From: Taxillus chinensis
Taxonomy: Eukaryota; Streptophyta; Magnoliopsida; Santalales; Loranthaceae
Assembly: GCA_023512835.1 (NCBI GenBank)
Contig: CM042087.1
Location: 45,428,249-45,492,248, forward strand
Reading direction: 5' to 3'
DNA: 64,000 nucleotides
Positions 1 through 14,884 of this stretch are shown here, piece after piece (the stretch's first letter is position 1; each line of letters begins with the position of its first letter). The translations under genes and the position numbers were made by a program. Below the pieces are notes generated by a model. That model was given only the letters and a program-made list of their open reading frames with translations. It was not told the DNA's origin and searched no databases.

Positions 1-395
1 TTGAGATACTAACAGGCAGGAGGTCAATGGACAAGAAGCGTCCAAGTGGAGAACAGAACCTGGTCACATGGGCCCGGCATTATTTAACAGACAAAAGAAA
101 GCTTCACCACTTGGTAGACCCCCGCTTGGAACTGAATTACTCCCTCAGAGGCGTGCGGAAAGTCTCTCAGCTAGCCTACCATTGCCTTAACCGGGACTCT
201 AAATCCCGGCCTTCTATGGATGAGGTAGTGAAGGACCTCGCTCCTTTACAGGATCTCAATGACTTTGCCGTCTCTCGTTCCTCTCAACTAGGGAGACAGA
301 AGAAGAAACCTGAAACACTTCTCCAAGCTGGCCCTGTTCAATCCAAAGGACTTATAGACTCTCCATTGAACACCAGCAAGCAGCACTGTCGATAA
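1..395 (+). CDS. Receptor-like cytoplasmic kinase (RLCK-VII/PBL type), C-terminal part, 5' end outside window
   Basis: The frame is open from the first bases and reads EILTGRRSMDKKRPSGEQNL followed by VTWAR, the late kinase-lobe signature of plant PBS1-like kinases. Next come LVDPRLE and the subdomain XI segment CLNRDSKSRPSMDEVV, then a polar tail of about 45 residues ending at the stop codon at 393-395. An internal ATG at 27 is not the start, because conserved kinase sequence continues upstream of it. Family members are Ser/Thr kinases at the plasma membrane, usually N-acylated, that relay signals from pattern-recognition and other receptor kinases. The N-terminus, ATP-binding lysine and activation loop lie outside the window, so activity cannot be judged. 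Family assignment is firm; the specific orthologue is not determined. Confidence 0.9.
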   Translation, partial: EILTGRRSMDKKRPSGEQNLVTWARHYLTDKRKLHHLVDPRLELNYSLRGVRKVSQLAYHCLNRDSKSRPSMDEVVKDLAPLQDLNDFAVSRSSQLGRQKKKPETLLQAGPVQSKGLIDSPLNTSKQHCR

Positions 396-720
396 AGGGT
401 AATTGATTGTGCTCCCTTGGGCCTTGATTGATTCTGCTTCGAAGCACAGTGGCAATGCATCATGGAAACATATCAAGTTTGTTTAGCTATTTTCGGGTGT
501 TTCTGATATTTTTCCTTAGCTAGGGAGAAGAATGGTACATTTTACATTAAATCTTCAGAGTAGTGTTGAGATCCTCCAACCATCATTGGGGATTTGCATT
601 TGATGTAATTTGATAAAACTTTGCATTGCTAAGTTCGCTATTTTGCATCTCAGTGACTTTTGGATGGCTTTGAATTTTGAAAATTGCTTTTGTGTGTTTC
701 TAACCTAACTAAACAATAAA
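396..720 (+). terminator. 3'UTR and likely poly(A) signal of the RLCK gene
   Basis: T-rich sequence follows the stop codon. An AATAAA hexamer lies at 715-720, about 320 bp downstream, a plausible plant 3'UTR length. The cleavage site itself cannot be seen. Confidence 0.5.
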
Positions 721-1524
721 ATGGAGTTGGCTAAAACAAATTTAAAATTTATGTTTGATTTAAATTATGAATTTTTTTCTTTCAAATATTTTTATTAATT
801 ATTATGTTTTCTTTTAAGTTTAATAAATTTAATTTTTTTTTATCACTTTTGGTCTTTTTCTCGTTATTTTATAATGTTTTTGATGTCATACAACTTTAGT
901 GGCAATGGAAAGATCTAGTCATTTGTGAATTATCCAAGAGGAATAATAATCAAATAAGAAGCTTGACCTCTTAAGATAATAAATGTTTTAAAAAAAAACC
1001 CAAAATACTAATAGATTAGTGTAGTTAAAAGTTGCATATTGAAACAGTCAAGGTGCAATTTAAAAAATATGCACTCAAGCAGTGAGTAATTTTTTGCTTT
1101 TTGTAGAGGTAAAAGCAAAGAAATACTTATAGTCTATGGTATGCATGAATCTATTTTTATATTAAGAAGAATGGTCTTAGAATATTCAGTCATTTATATT
1201 TGTATCTTCTTCTATTGACAATAAGAGTAAGGTGATGATGTGGCAAGTTATAATTCTCTTTTGAAATATTTGGTATAAAATATTTTGAAAGATCTACTAC
1301 AAAAGATATGTGAAAATTTGAAGATTTATGTAGTTTTCAAATACCAATGATTTTTCTATTAAGTTTAGAACATAAAGTTTGATGTGTAAAAAACACTAGA
1401 TGCTATGAAAAGTACTTATAATCAAAAATATATTCGAGATACGGCGTCATCATTATAAATTGAAGGTCTTATATATATTGTAATTATAATTCTAGAATAT
1501 AAAAAGTACTTGGGTTTACAATAG
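721..1524. other. AT-rich intergenic DNA
   Basis: No open frame or recognisable motif. The part just before 1525 may be further decayed copia reverse transcriptase, but I could not align it convincingly. Confidence 0.5.
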
Positions 1525-1952
1525 TGATTGAGCTCGTTTAACAAATAATATGAAAAGTACTATGGGTTATTGCTTCACACTTTTAGGCATTGCATGTTAG
1601 AGTTGAAAAAAAAAATTCAATTTCTCAATCAGTTAGTTGCTTTTGCTATTATTAATCAAGCTCTTTGGATAAGAAAAATTATGTAAAATTTGATTCTTAC
1701 TTGAATCAAAGCAACTACAATTTTATGTGACAATCAATCAGCTATTACCATGGTCAAAAATTTTGTTTTTCATGGAAAAACCAAACATATCAAGGCCATT
1801 AGAGAAACTGAAAAGGAAGATGTTCAATAGCTTCATCGGGAAGTGATGAACAAGTGAAAGATATATTTACTATTTTATTGCACAAGGGAAGATTTGAATT
1901 ACTAGGAGATAAGCTTGAAGTCACTAACATCTGCCTCAAGGAGTGTTGCTGA
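1525..1952 (+). pseudogene. Ty1/copia retrotransposon pol fragment (RNase H region), decayed
   Basis: Translated pieces in more than one frame follow the copia RNase H order. NNMKSTMGYCFTL comes first (family: the MKSTSGYCF block), then NQALWIRKI, then [20 protein letters not shown] plus HIK, the most conserved block with the catalytic-region DNQSA. Then EQVKDIFTILLHKGRFELL and LEVTNICLKEC give the usual C-terminus, followed by TGA at 1950-1952. Internal stops (TGA at 1528-1530 and a TAG after EDVQ) and a frameshift near 1840 show that it is dead. Sequence from about 1955 starts TGTTGAAACAAC and may be the start of its 3' LTR, but I could not find the partner LTR or the LTR end. Confidence 0.85.
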
Positions 1953-4900
1953 CTGTTGAAACAACGCATTGACGCAACATGCTATTTGTCTAGTTTCATG
2001 ATATTTTTTATTTTGTAATGATTATAATCTTTGTACAAGCTCCAAAATTTTGTAAAAGATATGGAAAAGTTAGCAACTTGTGGTGAAACTTCTAATTAGG
2101 AAACCAAACTTCTTTAAATTAAGGGCAGTTGGTAAGTTGTATTAACCTACCTTTTGTTGCATAAAAATGTATGATTGAAGTAGAATCTTTCCGGGTCTAT
2201 AATTTACCTCTTTCCTCTCTAAAGTAAGCCCAAGTAAAACAACAAGACCCCTGCAACCGGAATGACAACTTTTCCAAGCACTGTGAATACTCTACTAATA
2301 AATACATATTGGAGGGTGAGCGAAAAAGGAAAGATGTGCATGCACAGAAATGATAAGGACTGTTCAACTCCTAGAGATTGCAGTCGCCTTTGGCAATGGC
2401 ATGCCCCTATGTCACAATGCCAAATGCCAGTAGCATTGTAATTCTAGGTGCAAGCCGCTTCTTTTGGTTCTGATCACCCTCCAAACCACAATTTGCAGGC
2501 CTTTTCGTCATGCCTCAAAAGATACAACAAAATGACATTCTGTATTAAGTCATAACAGAAACAAAACAACGAACTGCATGCGCTAGCAGTGAATTGAAGA
2601 CATCACAAGGAAACTAAAGCATTCAATGAGTATTTCATGCCGAACACCATCTCATCAATTAATGAGTAACCGTATCATAAATAAAAGATGAATCACAGAG
2701 GACCAAAAAAAAAAGAGATTAATCTTTAAAACACAGTAATAATGAGAGGATTTTCATTCAAATATCTGTTTCTTGGATATTGCAATGCAAATGCTAAATT
2801 CTAAAAATAATACCATGAAAGGTGCGTTATAATGTGATGTTGATCTAATAACCTCATCACATTAAATGCTGCAAGCACATTTGCTTGCAAGAATAAATCA
2901 CAAACACTGAAGCTATTGCCATTTACGACTCCATTTTGAACCTGAACTTCGTAAAAGGAAATTTATCATCATCCAAGAGTGATGCAGGTGGTGATGAATT
3001 CGCAGTAGTCTTTAAGGCAATGGCTTGATGCTGTTAGCTATAGGGTGATGGCGTAACTGGAGTGTACGTAGTTTTGCCATGATTTTACTGTGGCCAAAAC
3101 GATATAGAGGGGTTTTAGCCAGATAAACATAACACAGAAAAGGTCTTGCCACCAATACCACAGTCATCGTACATTCTCCTGACTGACATCTGGAAAATTA
3201 AAAACAAATATATAAGACAAAACCCGATTGGACATTTCATGGCCTCCATTCCCGATATCTCGCATGTCTTTAAACTACAATTCATTAATACAAAGTAACA
3301 TTAATATACAACGCATCCGTGATATTAATTTGTGTCCGACTGCTCAACGCAAAATTTAAAAACAGAAGTCAAGAAGGTGAGATAAATCAAATAAAACATA
3401 CAAAAGTTGTGATGCAGTTGATCAGACATGAACTCGATAATACAGCAGCTCATAGTGATCCTGAACATTGATCCATCTGGTTTAGCACTCTAGATCCCCA
3501 CGCACAAAGATGGGGGAGTTCCAGTAACAATTTGAAGAGTGTTTGTGGAAAGAGTCATGCGAGTCAACGTGCAGAAGTACCAAGGTGATATATATCAGTA
3601 GGCCATGTCAGAGTGCTATTGTGATAGATCGAACTATATTTCAATAGAATGAACAATAAATCATCACAAAACATTTATATTTTTAAAAAACAGCATGAAG
3701 TGACAGAACTATCATTATATATATATATATATGTGTATATATATATATATATGAAGAAAACATACACACACACGCAAACCTTCAAAATAAGGCAGTGGGT
3801 CATGATCAATTCCACTGTGTTTCAGTCCAACAGCTTGAGAGGACTGCAACTTCCGCATCTGATACCGTACGTCCTCGCTAGCAGCCTGAAATGTCTATCT
3901 GTGACGACCAACCATTTCCCCATTAAACACCGAATCAAACCCACTGCTATCCAATGCCATGTTAGTGTTATAGCTAGTTTCAAATTTTAAAAGAAATGAT
4001 GTGGCAACTGCTGCATATATAATGCATAAATAAAGGATATGAAAAATATATATGAATAAAAACAAAAGAACAAAAGGGTCGGCTTGAAGATTTTTCCAAC
4101 CCTCAAATTTCATCCAAATCATCCATGGTGGGCCCTGTCTGATTTATTTACAGTCCAAACACAATGTTTCATTCTATAAGAACTACCAAAAATTTAAAAA
4201 AAAAAAAAGTTTATTTCTAGTAGTCCGCTAGCTTATGAATGAATGATCCAAAATAAATTAAGGATTTGAATTGTGAGCCAAGCAATGATGCATGATGCAT
4301 GGCTGCCAAGCCGACGAAGCGTGTAATGACATGGCCCACTCCGCCACGGGCATTGACCCAACCAATTGAGGGTCAAAGTATGGAAACAAAAGGCACCATC
4401 ATCATATCTATCGTGTTCACCTCTGCGACAAAATAATCACATTTTTTTGTATTAGGGATTATCATAATGATCAATTTTTAAAGTCATTTTTTAAAAATTA
4501 ATTCAAAGGTAAATTTATCGGAACATTATATTTTATTAAATGTTACATATTATTTCTATTTTTTTCCATGAAATAAATGCGCTCTCTCAAAATAATAAAT
4601 TAAAATTACTAAATTGCGGCTATCTTTTATATATATAATAAATATAAATATTATTCTGCGCTCTCTCAAACCACTACTTTTGCGCAAGCCTCATACACTT
4701 ATCACGTCATAAATATGCAAGAGCTAAGAATCTTGCGTAAAATGACTTGTACATTGCATTATCCTTTTTGGTTTAGTGTGTTTTGCATTTTCAATCAATA
4801 CAAATAGAAATCAAACTTACTTACAGTAATTTTATTGTAAAAACCATTTAGAACAGAAATATATATTTTAGATGCATGCCTCTACTTTTTTTGGTTTTGA

Positions 4901-5963
4901 TAAAACATAAATACATTACGAACAGAAAAATCGTTCGTTGCTGCTTTTATAGGATTTGAAATGATGCCCAAATTGATCAAGACTCAACGTTTCGGATCCC
5001 ACAAGATCATTTGATTTGATTAAGTTTTTTGTTGATATTTCTTGTATCTCACGAAGCTTAAGATTCATTAAAATATATAATTATGAGCACGTAATTCATA
5101 ACAAACGTACCGTAGGATTGATCAGTTGGCCCAAATGTGAGATGGACTTAGTTGGTGATTACCTGAAGCTGCTGGTTGCAAAAAGAAACAAGAATCTTCT
5201 GATTGAAAGGCGCACTTTCATAAGCGTTGAAACTCTCCCACAAGCCACACACCAAATGCATGCGTCAATTTGAGACAAGAAAATAGAATGAGAAAGAACA
5301 TATGAATATATGTATATGTGTGTGTGTGTATATATATATATAAGAAGGTTCCTTGTTAGATTACTCATTTACAAGAGCAAGTGATATTGGCGCGGCTCAA
5401 TCCGAGATCGTCCTTTACAGCAGTAAATGCAAACCCGTCTTCAGATTGAACCTCACCAACATCGCTTCCTTCAATTGATTTTGCTTAATTAGTTTCCACG
5501 ATCATGCATTCCCAATATCTCTTCAAGGCATATATGCACGACCCAATGTCAGATTATATATATATATACACCATGCAGATATATAACCCAAGAGTGTTCT
5601 CAAATTAGTACGTAGTATATATATCCCTCTCCGGCTCTTCACTTTTTGTACAGCTTATTAATTATAACTTAGAAATCAAACAAATAAAAAACAAAAAACA
5701 AGAGGGGGAGAAAAAGGAAAAAGGGGTAAAAAGAAAGGCGTTTTGAGACATAAACCCATGGCTCCATGCATATGTTACACCGAAAAAGACAATGATATAT
5801 ATTGTGTACGCTACCGATCGAATACATGAACCAACCGAATCACACGACTTTAAATTTAATGTTGCCATCTGAAATAGTCAAAACGATGGGGCCAGAAAGA
5901 TTTGAATGGACGCAATTCTTTGGCTAAGTATATGTCAATCCAAATGAACCTAGCTATATATAT

Positions 5964-5997
<34 letters not shown>

Positions 5998-8200
5998 GTC
6001 ATGCTAAGTAAGCTATACATAAGAGTAGGGATTTGTGGCGGTGTTAATTAATGTATAGTAGGTATATATATATGTATCAATGATTTTTTTTATTTTTTAT
6101 TTTGGTTTGGGCTAACTTCCAAGACTTATATTCTTAAGGTAACAAGGATGATTGGGATAAACATGAATTCTAAATAATCACTATCACAAAGGGCTGCATC
6201 TCACACAATATATAGATTGGCTACCTCCAATCATGGAACTAAATCACTGTGTGCCACGCAGTAAATCAGGGAATATTATATGGGATTGAATTGAATAATA
6301 TTGGTCACATAAGTTAGAGAAGTAAGCCGTAAAGATCCTACGGAAAAAATTATGAAAGCTAGCTTGCCAAGGAGGGAGGACTGGTTGATTAATTAAGAAG
6401 TGCGATAGGGCGAAGTTACAACAACTAAGCAGCAACAATATATATATAAACACAAAAACAAACAAGAAGCTAAAACATATGCTAAGAGCAATTAATAATA
6501 GAGAACCATTGGGGGTGGGGGGGTGTTGGGTTTGCTTGGCGTTGCTGCCTCGGGATGGGAAGATGGGATTAGGAAGGAGAAGAAGGGGAGTGGAAATGAT
6601 GCGAAGGGAGGGGAGAAAGGGGGGCAAAAACTTACTTTAGGGGTATCTCATGCTTAGGCTGCACTCAAGCGAAGCAACAAAACAACACTACTCTCATCCT
6701 ATAATTAATTTCACCGCCTCTCTCTTGCGCATGCATCTAAAATATTCTCTCAGTCTCTTCCATCACCCACACCATCTAATCTAACACCCCACTTCTTCCA
6801 ATGTGTTGTGGTTGTAGGCCTACCCCTGTTATCAATTATAAGATTTATAAACTCCGCTTTTTGGGTCGTGCTTCCATTAAATTAGTTTGATTAATTAACC
6901 ATTATTTATGATAAGAGAATATTAAAAAAAAATGGACACATTATTATATTTCATTGCGGCCGTGTGCGCTGCATGACAATTTATTTCATTGCTAAAATTA
7001 TTTAGAAAATATCTAAATTCATGAAGGACTCGGGATTATGTGTCATCAACTTGAATTTTAATAAGTTTGCCAACTGTCATTACATTGATCTAAATCAGTC
7101 ATTTTAAAAGTTAACTTTTTATATGAAGAATTAACACCCTTATAATACGTAAGTGTGTATTATATGCATTTAATATACCTATCAAAGGGGATGAGTTTAT
7201 GGATTTGTATTACGAGGGTGTATTATATATGTAGATTGATATATAAGAGTGGAATGATTCCGTAGCTATTTGCTTGTTGAAAACTCAGTCTCAGCTTATT
7301 ATTTATTTATCTAAAATAAATACAAGGTTGATTAATGAACGGTCATCGCATTTCTGTCACTATCAAGAATATTTCTAAATCTAAGCTATCATATAAAATT
7401 TTTACCTTCTGGATTGAGTCTTTGAATATTTACAAAGCAAGTTAATAAATAAAGATTTAAGCTGATGACAATCAAAAGTATGAGTTATCAACTTCGTTTT
7501 GTATTGCTAATGCCCAAAATGAATTATATTCAATTAAGTATTGTATTACCCCTACCAAGTTACAGTTTGATGTTTTTTTTGTTAAAAAAGAATTTAATTA
7601 ATAATTATTTATTGAAATTATATTGTTTTGATAACTTGAATTTTATATAAATTTACACGCCCATATTTAAAAATTGTCACCACTGAGAATAATCCAAAAG
7701 TTAATTTTTATCAGCACTTTATCATCATTTTGTTGGAAAATAATGGTTCATATTCTATTTTTATTTTGCAAGTTTTAATTAACTCTAACATTTTTTTGGC
7801 ATGCTAAGAAGTTTCTTTTATACAAGTCTCATACACTACATATTGATATGAGAGCACATGATTAAAGGACAGTGACATAAATTTTAATTACATATTATCA
7901 CATCAATCAATAATGCGTTGTTTATCGAAATTTAATCACATCAATCAAATTTTAAATGTATGTTTATCGATTTAGCAAAAATTAATTAATTTTTTAAAAA
8001 AATCAATTTAGTGGAAATTGAAAAGGGGGTCAAATATTTAAAATAAAGTGGTGGGGGTGGGAATTTCTAATCACTAATAAAGCCGATCGAGGAAACGAGG
8101 TTTTCTGTTGTGAGTGAGAAAGGAAGATAATGAGAGATTCGAAAGTAAGATCTCGGGAACAGGAGTGCAGAATGTCAGCGAAGGATTGTCTACAAATTAA
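1953..8200. other. Long intergenic stretch, no supported gene
   Basis: The stretch is AT-rich with scattered short open frames of low complexity. It contains TA microsatellites at about 3715-3752 and 5955-5997. I found no splice-compatible exon series, tRNA or known miRNA core. The first few hundred bases may be decayed LTR of the preceding copia relic. Confidence 0.5.
5955..5997. repeat. (TA)n microsatellite
   Basis: Nearly pure TA run with one interruption. A similar TA run lies at about 3715-3752. Confidence 0.9.
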
Positions 8201-8207
8201 TTAAATA

Positions 8208-8238
8208 GAGGGAGGGAAGGAGGGAGGGAGGGAGGGAG
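8208..8238 (+). repeat. (GGGA)n tract with G-quadruplex potential
   Basis: At least six runs of three G separated by one or a few bases, followed by GA and CAGA repeats. The spacing meets the usual G4 pattern (four G3 runs with short loops). No gene start is clearly tied to it. Confidence 0.7.
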
Positions 8239-8769
8239 AGAGAGACAGACAGAGGTGAGGTGGGTAATTAGGTTTTGGGAAGTTACGTACAAACAAACTA
8301 CAAAGTTGTCATTCATATTCGTTTGTTTTTTTATTTGGCGAGAGACACACACAAACACAAACACATAAAAACACACGGCAAAGCGGGGACACCGGCGCAA
8401 AAGGAGTTCTGGCTTGGGTCTCCTCTGGGAGACACCCGTCTTGGACTCAGTTTTCGTCTCTTTTCCCAAATGAAATGAGGGGGGAGGGTAACACACACCT
8501 TCCTTAATTTTTATTTATTTTTTTAAAAAAAATTTACTTTTTTTTTGTTTTTGTTTTTATTTTTCTCCCTGAACATTTGGGGAAAGCCAAAAGTCCCTTT
8601 GGAATGGAAAGCAATCAATTTTTCTACCTTCCTTTTCTTTCTTTTTCTTTTTCTTGTTTCATGATTTGAGGCGCTAAGTACGCGTGCCACGCCTTGACCA
8701 TTGCAGCAGCAGCAGCAGCACTCCCCCTCCCTTTTACTTCCGCTGTCACCAGATCCTAGGATTCCCCTT

Positions 8770-11003
<2,234 letters not shown>

Positions 11004-11348
11004 GAGCAACTCCAAAAGATTATTTATTTTATCTCTACATTTGAATAATATTTTTACTTATAAATAATTTCAACTTCAATAACTATCTATATTTTATTAA
11101 TATTTTAATTAAAATAATAATTATTTTATTTTATTTTAATTTTTTAATCTTTCTTTATTAATATATGTGAAGAGAATGAAGAGAGATGAGAGATAAAAAA
11201 AATTATAATATTAAATGAAGAGTTATTTTATTACTCTTCACAAATAAAGAGTAGACATTTTATTCTACACGTGTAAAGAGTAAATAAAATAATATAATAT
11301 TATTTATTTTTCTATTTGTAAATAATAAAAAGCCTATTGAAGTTGCTC
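11004..11348. mobile_element. Tourist-like MITE (PIF/Harbinger type)
   Basis: The ends are GAGCAACTCCAAAAGA on the left and, reverse-complemented, GAGCAACTTCAATAGGC on the right. Both are flanked directly by TAA (11001-11003 and 11349-11351). The 345 bp AT-rich interior has no coding capacity. A 3-bp TAA/TTA duplication with termini starting in G is the hallmark of PIF/Harbinger MITEs. Confidence 0.85.
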
Positions 11349-11630
11349 TAAAATATTAAAAAAATTGTTATAGAAATTTAATTGATGGTTTTAACTTTTT
11401 TAATAGATGATAGAACCAACCTTATTAATAATACATAAATGAAAATATTATTGTGAGAATTTATTCACTCTAGGGTGATTAATGAAATAAGATTTCAATT
11501 ATTTCTACTCTCTTTTCCTTAGTTTTATAAATCTTTTTTCAATTTTTTTTCAAACTTCCATATATACTACAAATCAATATATAGTAAATACTAAACAAAA
11601 TCAATACAATAAGAAGTGATCCATAAATAA

Positions 11631-11633
<3 letters not shown>

Positions 11634-11680
<47 letters not shown>
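11634..11680. repeat. (AT)n microsatellite
   Basis: About 47 bp pure AT run. Confidence 0.95.
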
Positions 11681-11684
<4 letters not shown>

Positions 11685-12261
11685 GTTTAAGTCTATTATT
11701 TGTTTTGCGTCTCTTGTTTATCTCCCTACCAAAGCTTGCGGGAAAGCAAGGAACACAAGGACAATAATAATAAATTCTTCCCAAAAACCAAAAAGTACTG
11801 TTTTATTAGCAGTTAATAATAATGATAATAATAATTTACTATTATTCAACTTTTTGGAGATTGCTTTATTGATTAAATAGAAAAAAAAATGTCAAGCCCA
11901 TTGTGCAAAATAATTATTTTATTTAAAATAAAAATAAAAATAAAAAACATTGCAATTAAACATATCAAACATATATATGAAGATTTCAATTTGTTTTTAA
12001 AAGAAATTTCTTCATGGGGTGACCATATGCATTGACATGACCAGCATCATGCCACATCCTCCGCATGTCATGGACTCATGGGCATGCCGTTACGTGCTGC
12101 CAACCCCGGATTACATCCGTAGCGTAAAAAAAGCCTACATGATATATGTTACGTTGGTCCTAAGTCATTTTTACTTGCTAGTTGATTTGACATATATATT
12201 TTGATTTATAATTATTCTAAAAAATTTTGCTTCTTTTTTCTCCTAGAAAATTGAATTAATT

Positions 12262-12690
12262 CAAATGATATCGTGATAGTTCTGTCTCATACCAAAGCTT
12301 ATGTTTACTTCGTTCGAGAAATAAAACTTTGATTCAAGATGAAATTTTATTTATCAGAGAAAACGAATTAAACTTAATTTATCTAAACTTCAATTTGGGG
12401 AATAAAATTTCATCTTTAACCAAAGTCCTATTTCTCAAATTGAAATTATTTAAATGATGTCGTGGCAATTTTGTTTACTTCTGTTTATAACTCTTCTCTT
12501 GAAGTCTGCTTTCATCTCATACCGAAATAAAGTTATCCAAACGACGGCGTAGTTCTATTTCACACCAAAGCTTGCGTTTATTTCGAATAATAACTTTTCT
12601 CTCGATGTTTGCTTCTATCTCATGCCAAAGTTATTCAAACGATATTGCATTAGTTATATCTCATAAATATCAACGTTTGCTTTCACATTA
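12262..12690. repeat. Diverged tandem repeat array, ~85-190 bp spacing
   Basis: Related units begin near 12262, 12452, 12538 and 12637. Each opens with CAAAYGAYRTCG-like sequence, and most continue with TCTCATACCAAAGCTT-like and GTTTAYTTCG-like blocks. Units are strongly diverged and of unequal length. Function is not apparent. Confidence 0.5.
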
Positions 12691-12827
12691 GACTCGAAAA
12701 GGAGTATCATGTGATCAAGCTTGCACGTAATAGTTTTCTTGATTAAATTATTCTTCCGGCCAGATAAGTGGAGTAATTATAATAAAACATATATGTAACA
12801 TTGGCAAAACAAGTGGATATGCCTCTA

Positions 12828-12855
12828 GCGCTACCATGCATGCGCTACCATGCAT
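12828..12855 (+). repeat. Tandem 14-bp duplication containing RY (CATGCATG) motif
   Basis: GCGCTACCATGCAT occurs twice in direct succession. The junction creates CATGCATG, the RY element known to bind B3 (ABI3/FUS3) factors. No adjacent gene is supported, so it may have no regulatory role. Confidence 0.5.
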
Positions 12856-14540
12856 ATATAATCGGACCAACGAAGTCCTAGCCGGTTCGAATTCTGTGAC
12901 GCGTCAGTGCGTAGCACAAGGCAATGTTGAGAGAGAACCCAGCAATCCTGAAGGACCCAGATTTTCCCAAGATCTACGGATTGAAGTGAGTTAAAAATTG
13001 GGGACAACACCAGCAGACACCGAAGGGAATAGTTTGGATTATCGATTGTCAGTACGAAACCCAATTAGTATTATGTTATGGCAAGCACATACAAATTAAC
13101 AAAATAAAACAGACAAATTTACTTGAAAATCTTTGTAAGAAAAATCACGGAAAAGACATAGCAACAATTTGCTATGTAAAATCAATAAGATACAAAGCCA
13201 AGGAAACCCTAGTTTCACAAAACAAAAGCAGGACTCTAGTTTCACAAAGCAAAAATAACACTCGTGCAGAATAGAGAACCCCAAGAAAAGGGTCGTATTG
13301 TATCTCTCAGCAAAGCCCTCCACTGTTATTATACATCTCGATATCCATTGTAAATTTTCATTGACTTGCCGCAATTTTTGACTAATCAAATTGAGTTAGT
13401 TTTTTAAAGCCAATTCAAATCACACAAATTCTCTATTATAATAGTTAATTAAACTCATAGCATAGAAACATAGAATCAAAATGCCTCAAGTATAATGTTA
13501 AAAGAAAAAGAATCAAATTCATTTCCTAACTTTTGAAGTATCAATATGGCCGTAAATGTAGTAATGTGAAAATAAATCAAGTGCATGAACAATTATAGAC
13601 CACCAGCCTACCCATAGGCCATTAACTTTCTTTTAATTGTACGTCAGTTAATCAAACAACCACAAATCGTATGCTGCAGTACTACACGCGAAGTCTTCCT
13701 CGTTATGCTGCAACAAACATCGTATGACGACCTGATACAAAGAATAAATTTCACATGCAACTTTGTTATCATGAAAACTTTCCGACTAATCTAGAAATTA
13801 AATTTATTGACTTGATTATGGCCCACTGGAGACATTAATTGTACAAATTAATTAAGGTGACGATCGCAATATGGGGCAATGGAGTACGTTTTTTTTTCAT
13901 TGTGATCTCTGCATGAACATGAAGGTCTTTCGATCTAACCCCTCCTATTCTTGTTGATGCGCAGCAGCTGTCGGAAGATCACGGCCGGTGAAGAGAGCTC
14001 GTCGTTTTCTCTCCAACAACCTAGCGTGGTCACCTACTATATATATATATATATATCCTAGTACATATATATGTAAGCCTGTCGAATTGTTTATTTTTGA
14101 GAAAAATTGATTCCTTTTTAATTCCTGAAATTATCATTCGTGACATGTTGTTGTTCTTGTTGTTTCCCATCATCACATGTCTCAGTTATCTTATAGAGAA
14201 TAAAATGTCACACAAACCCCCATGGTGTCCGTGTGTGTCTGCTATACCTAACTTTTGTTTTCTTATGAAAAAACAAAGAAATAATATTAAAATAAAAAAT
14301 ACGCATTCAAATAACTCAAACCAAGAATATATACCAATAATGATGAGAAAAAGTAATGATTTAGGGGAAAAAACGCTAAAAAAAGTCAATACAAGTTAAA
14401 ATCTTATGATATGATCCTCACTATTTCTATTGGAGTAATTTATTTCACATCTCTAAATTTGAAGAGCTAAGTTGAATGAAAAAAGTCGAACATATTACAA
14501 TGCATTTTAAAGTAATTTGAACTTATACAAGGGAAAAAAT
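12856..14540. other. Intergenic DNA, no supported gene
   Basis: Less AT-rich than its surroundings between 12860 and 13400, where minus-strand frames of 77 and 97 codons are open. Neither resembles a family I know, and neither shows flanking gene structure. Confidence 0.4.
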
Positions 14541-14884
14541 CGTAATAAAAAGCATATAAGAATCTTTCAATCATGTTTCATAAATTTCATTTCTTATATG
14601 AAGCTATTTTTAATATTCTATTTTAATTATACTCTCTATTTTAGCTAATTATATAATATTTTATTATTTTAAAAAAATTAATTTAAATAATTTATTTTTA
14701 TGTAACTAATTAATATTTTATTGTATTAAAATATTAATAAAATTAATTTAAGGAGCAATTATATGAGGAACACTTTAAGGAATTATTTAATTTAAGGAGT
14801 ATTTAGAAAAATAATTAGGACAATAAAACATCCTAGATTAGAATAGAAAATCACATGAGGATAGGAAGAAAATTAAAGATGCTA
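14541..14884. repeat. Dispersed AT-rich repeat, copy 1 (related to 57870-58165)
   Basis: The right half (about 14725-14884) shares ordered blocks with 58025-58165: AAATATTAATAAAATTAAT, then AGTATTTAG, then ATAGAAAATCA, then AAGATGCT. It is non-coding and sized like a MITE. I could not define terminal inverted repeats or target duplications. Confidence 0.45.

Noticed and set aside
6244..6627. 127-codon minus-strand frame
   Set aside because: Hydrophobic low-complexity sequence with no family resemblance, promoter or splice context.
12831..13389. Two minus-strand frames (77 and 97 codons)
   Set aside because: Not recognisable and unsupported by splice sites; left as intergenic.
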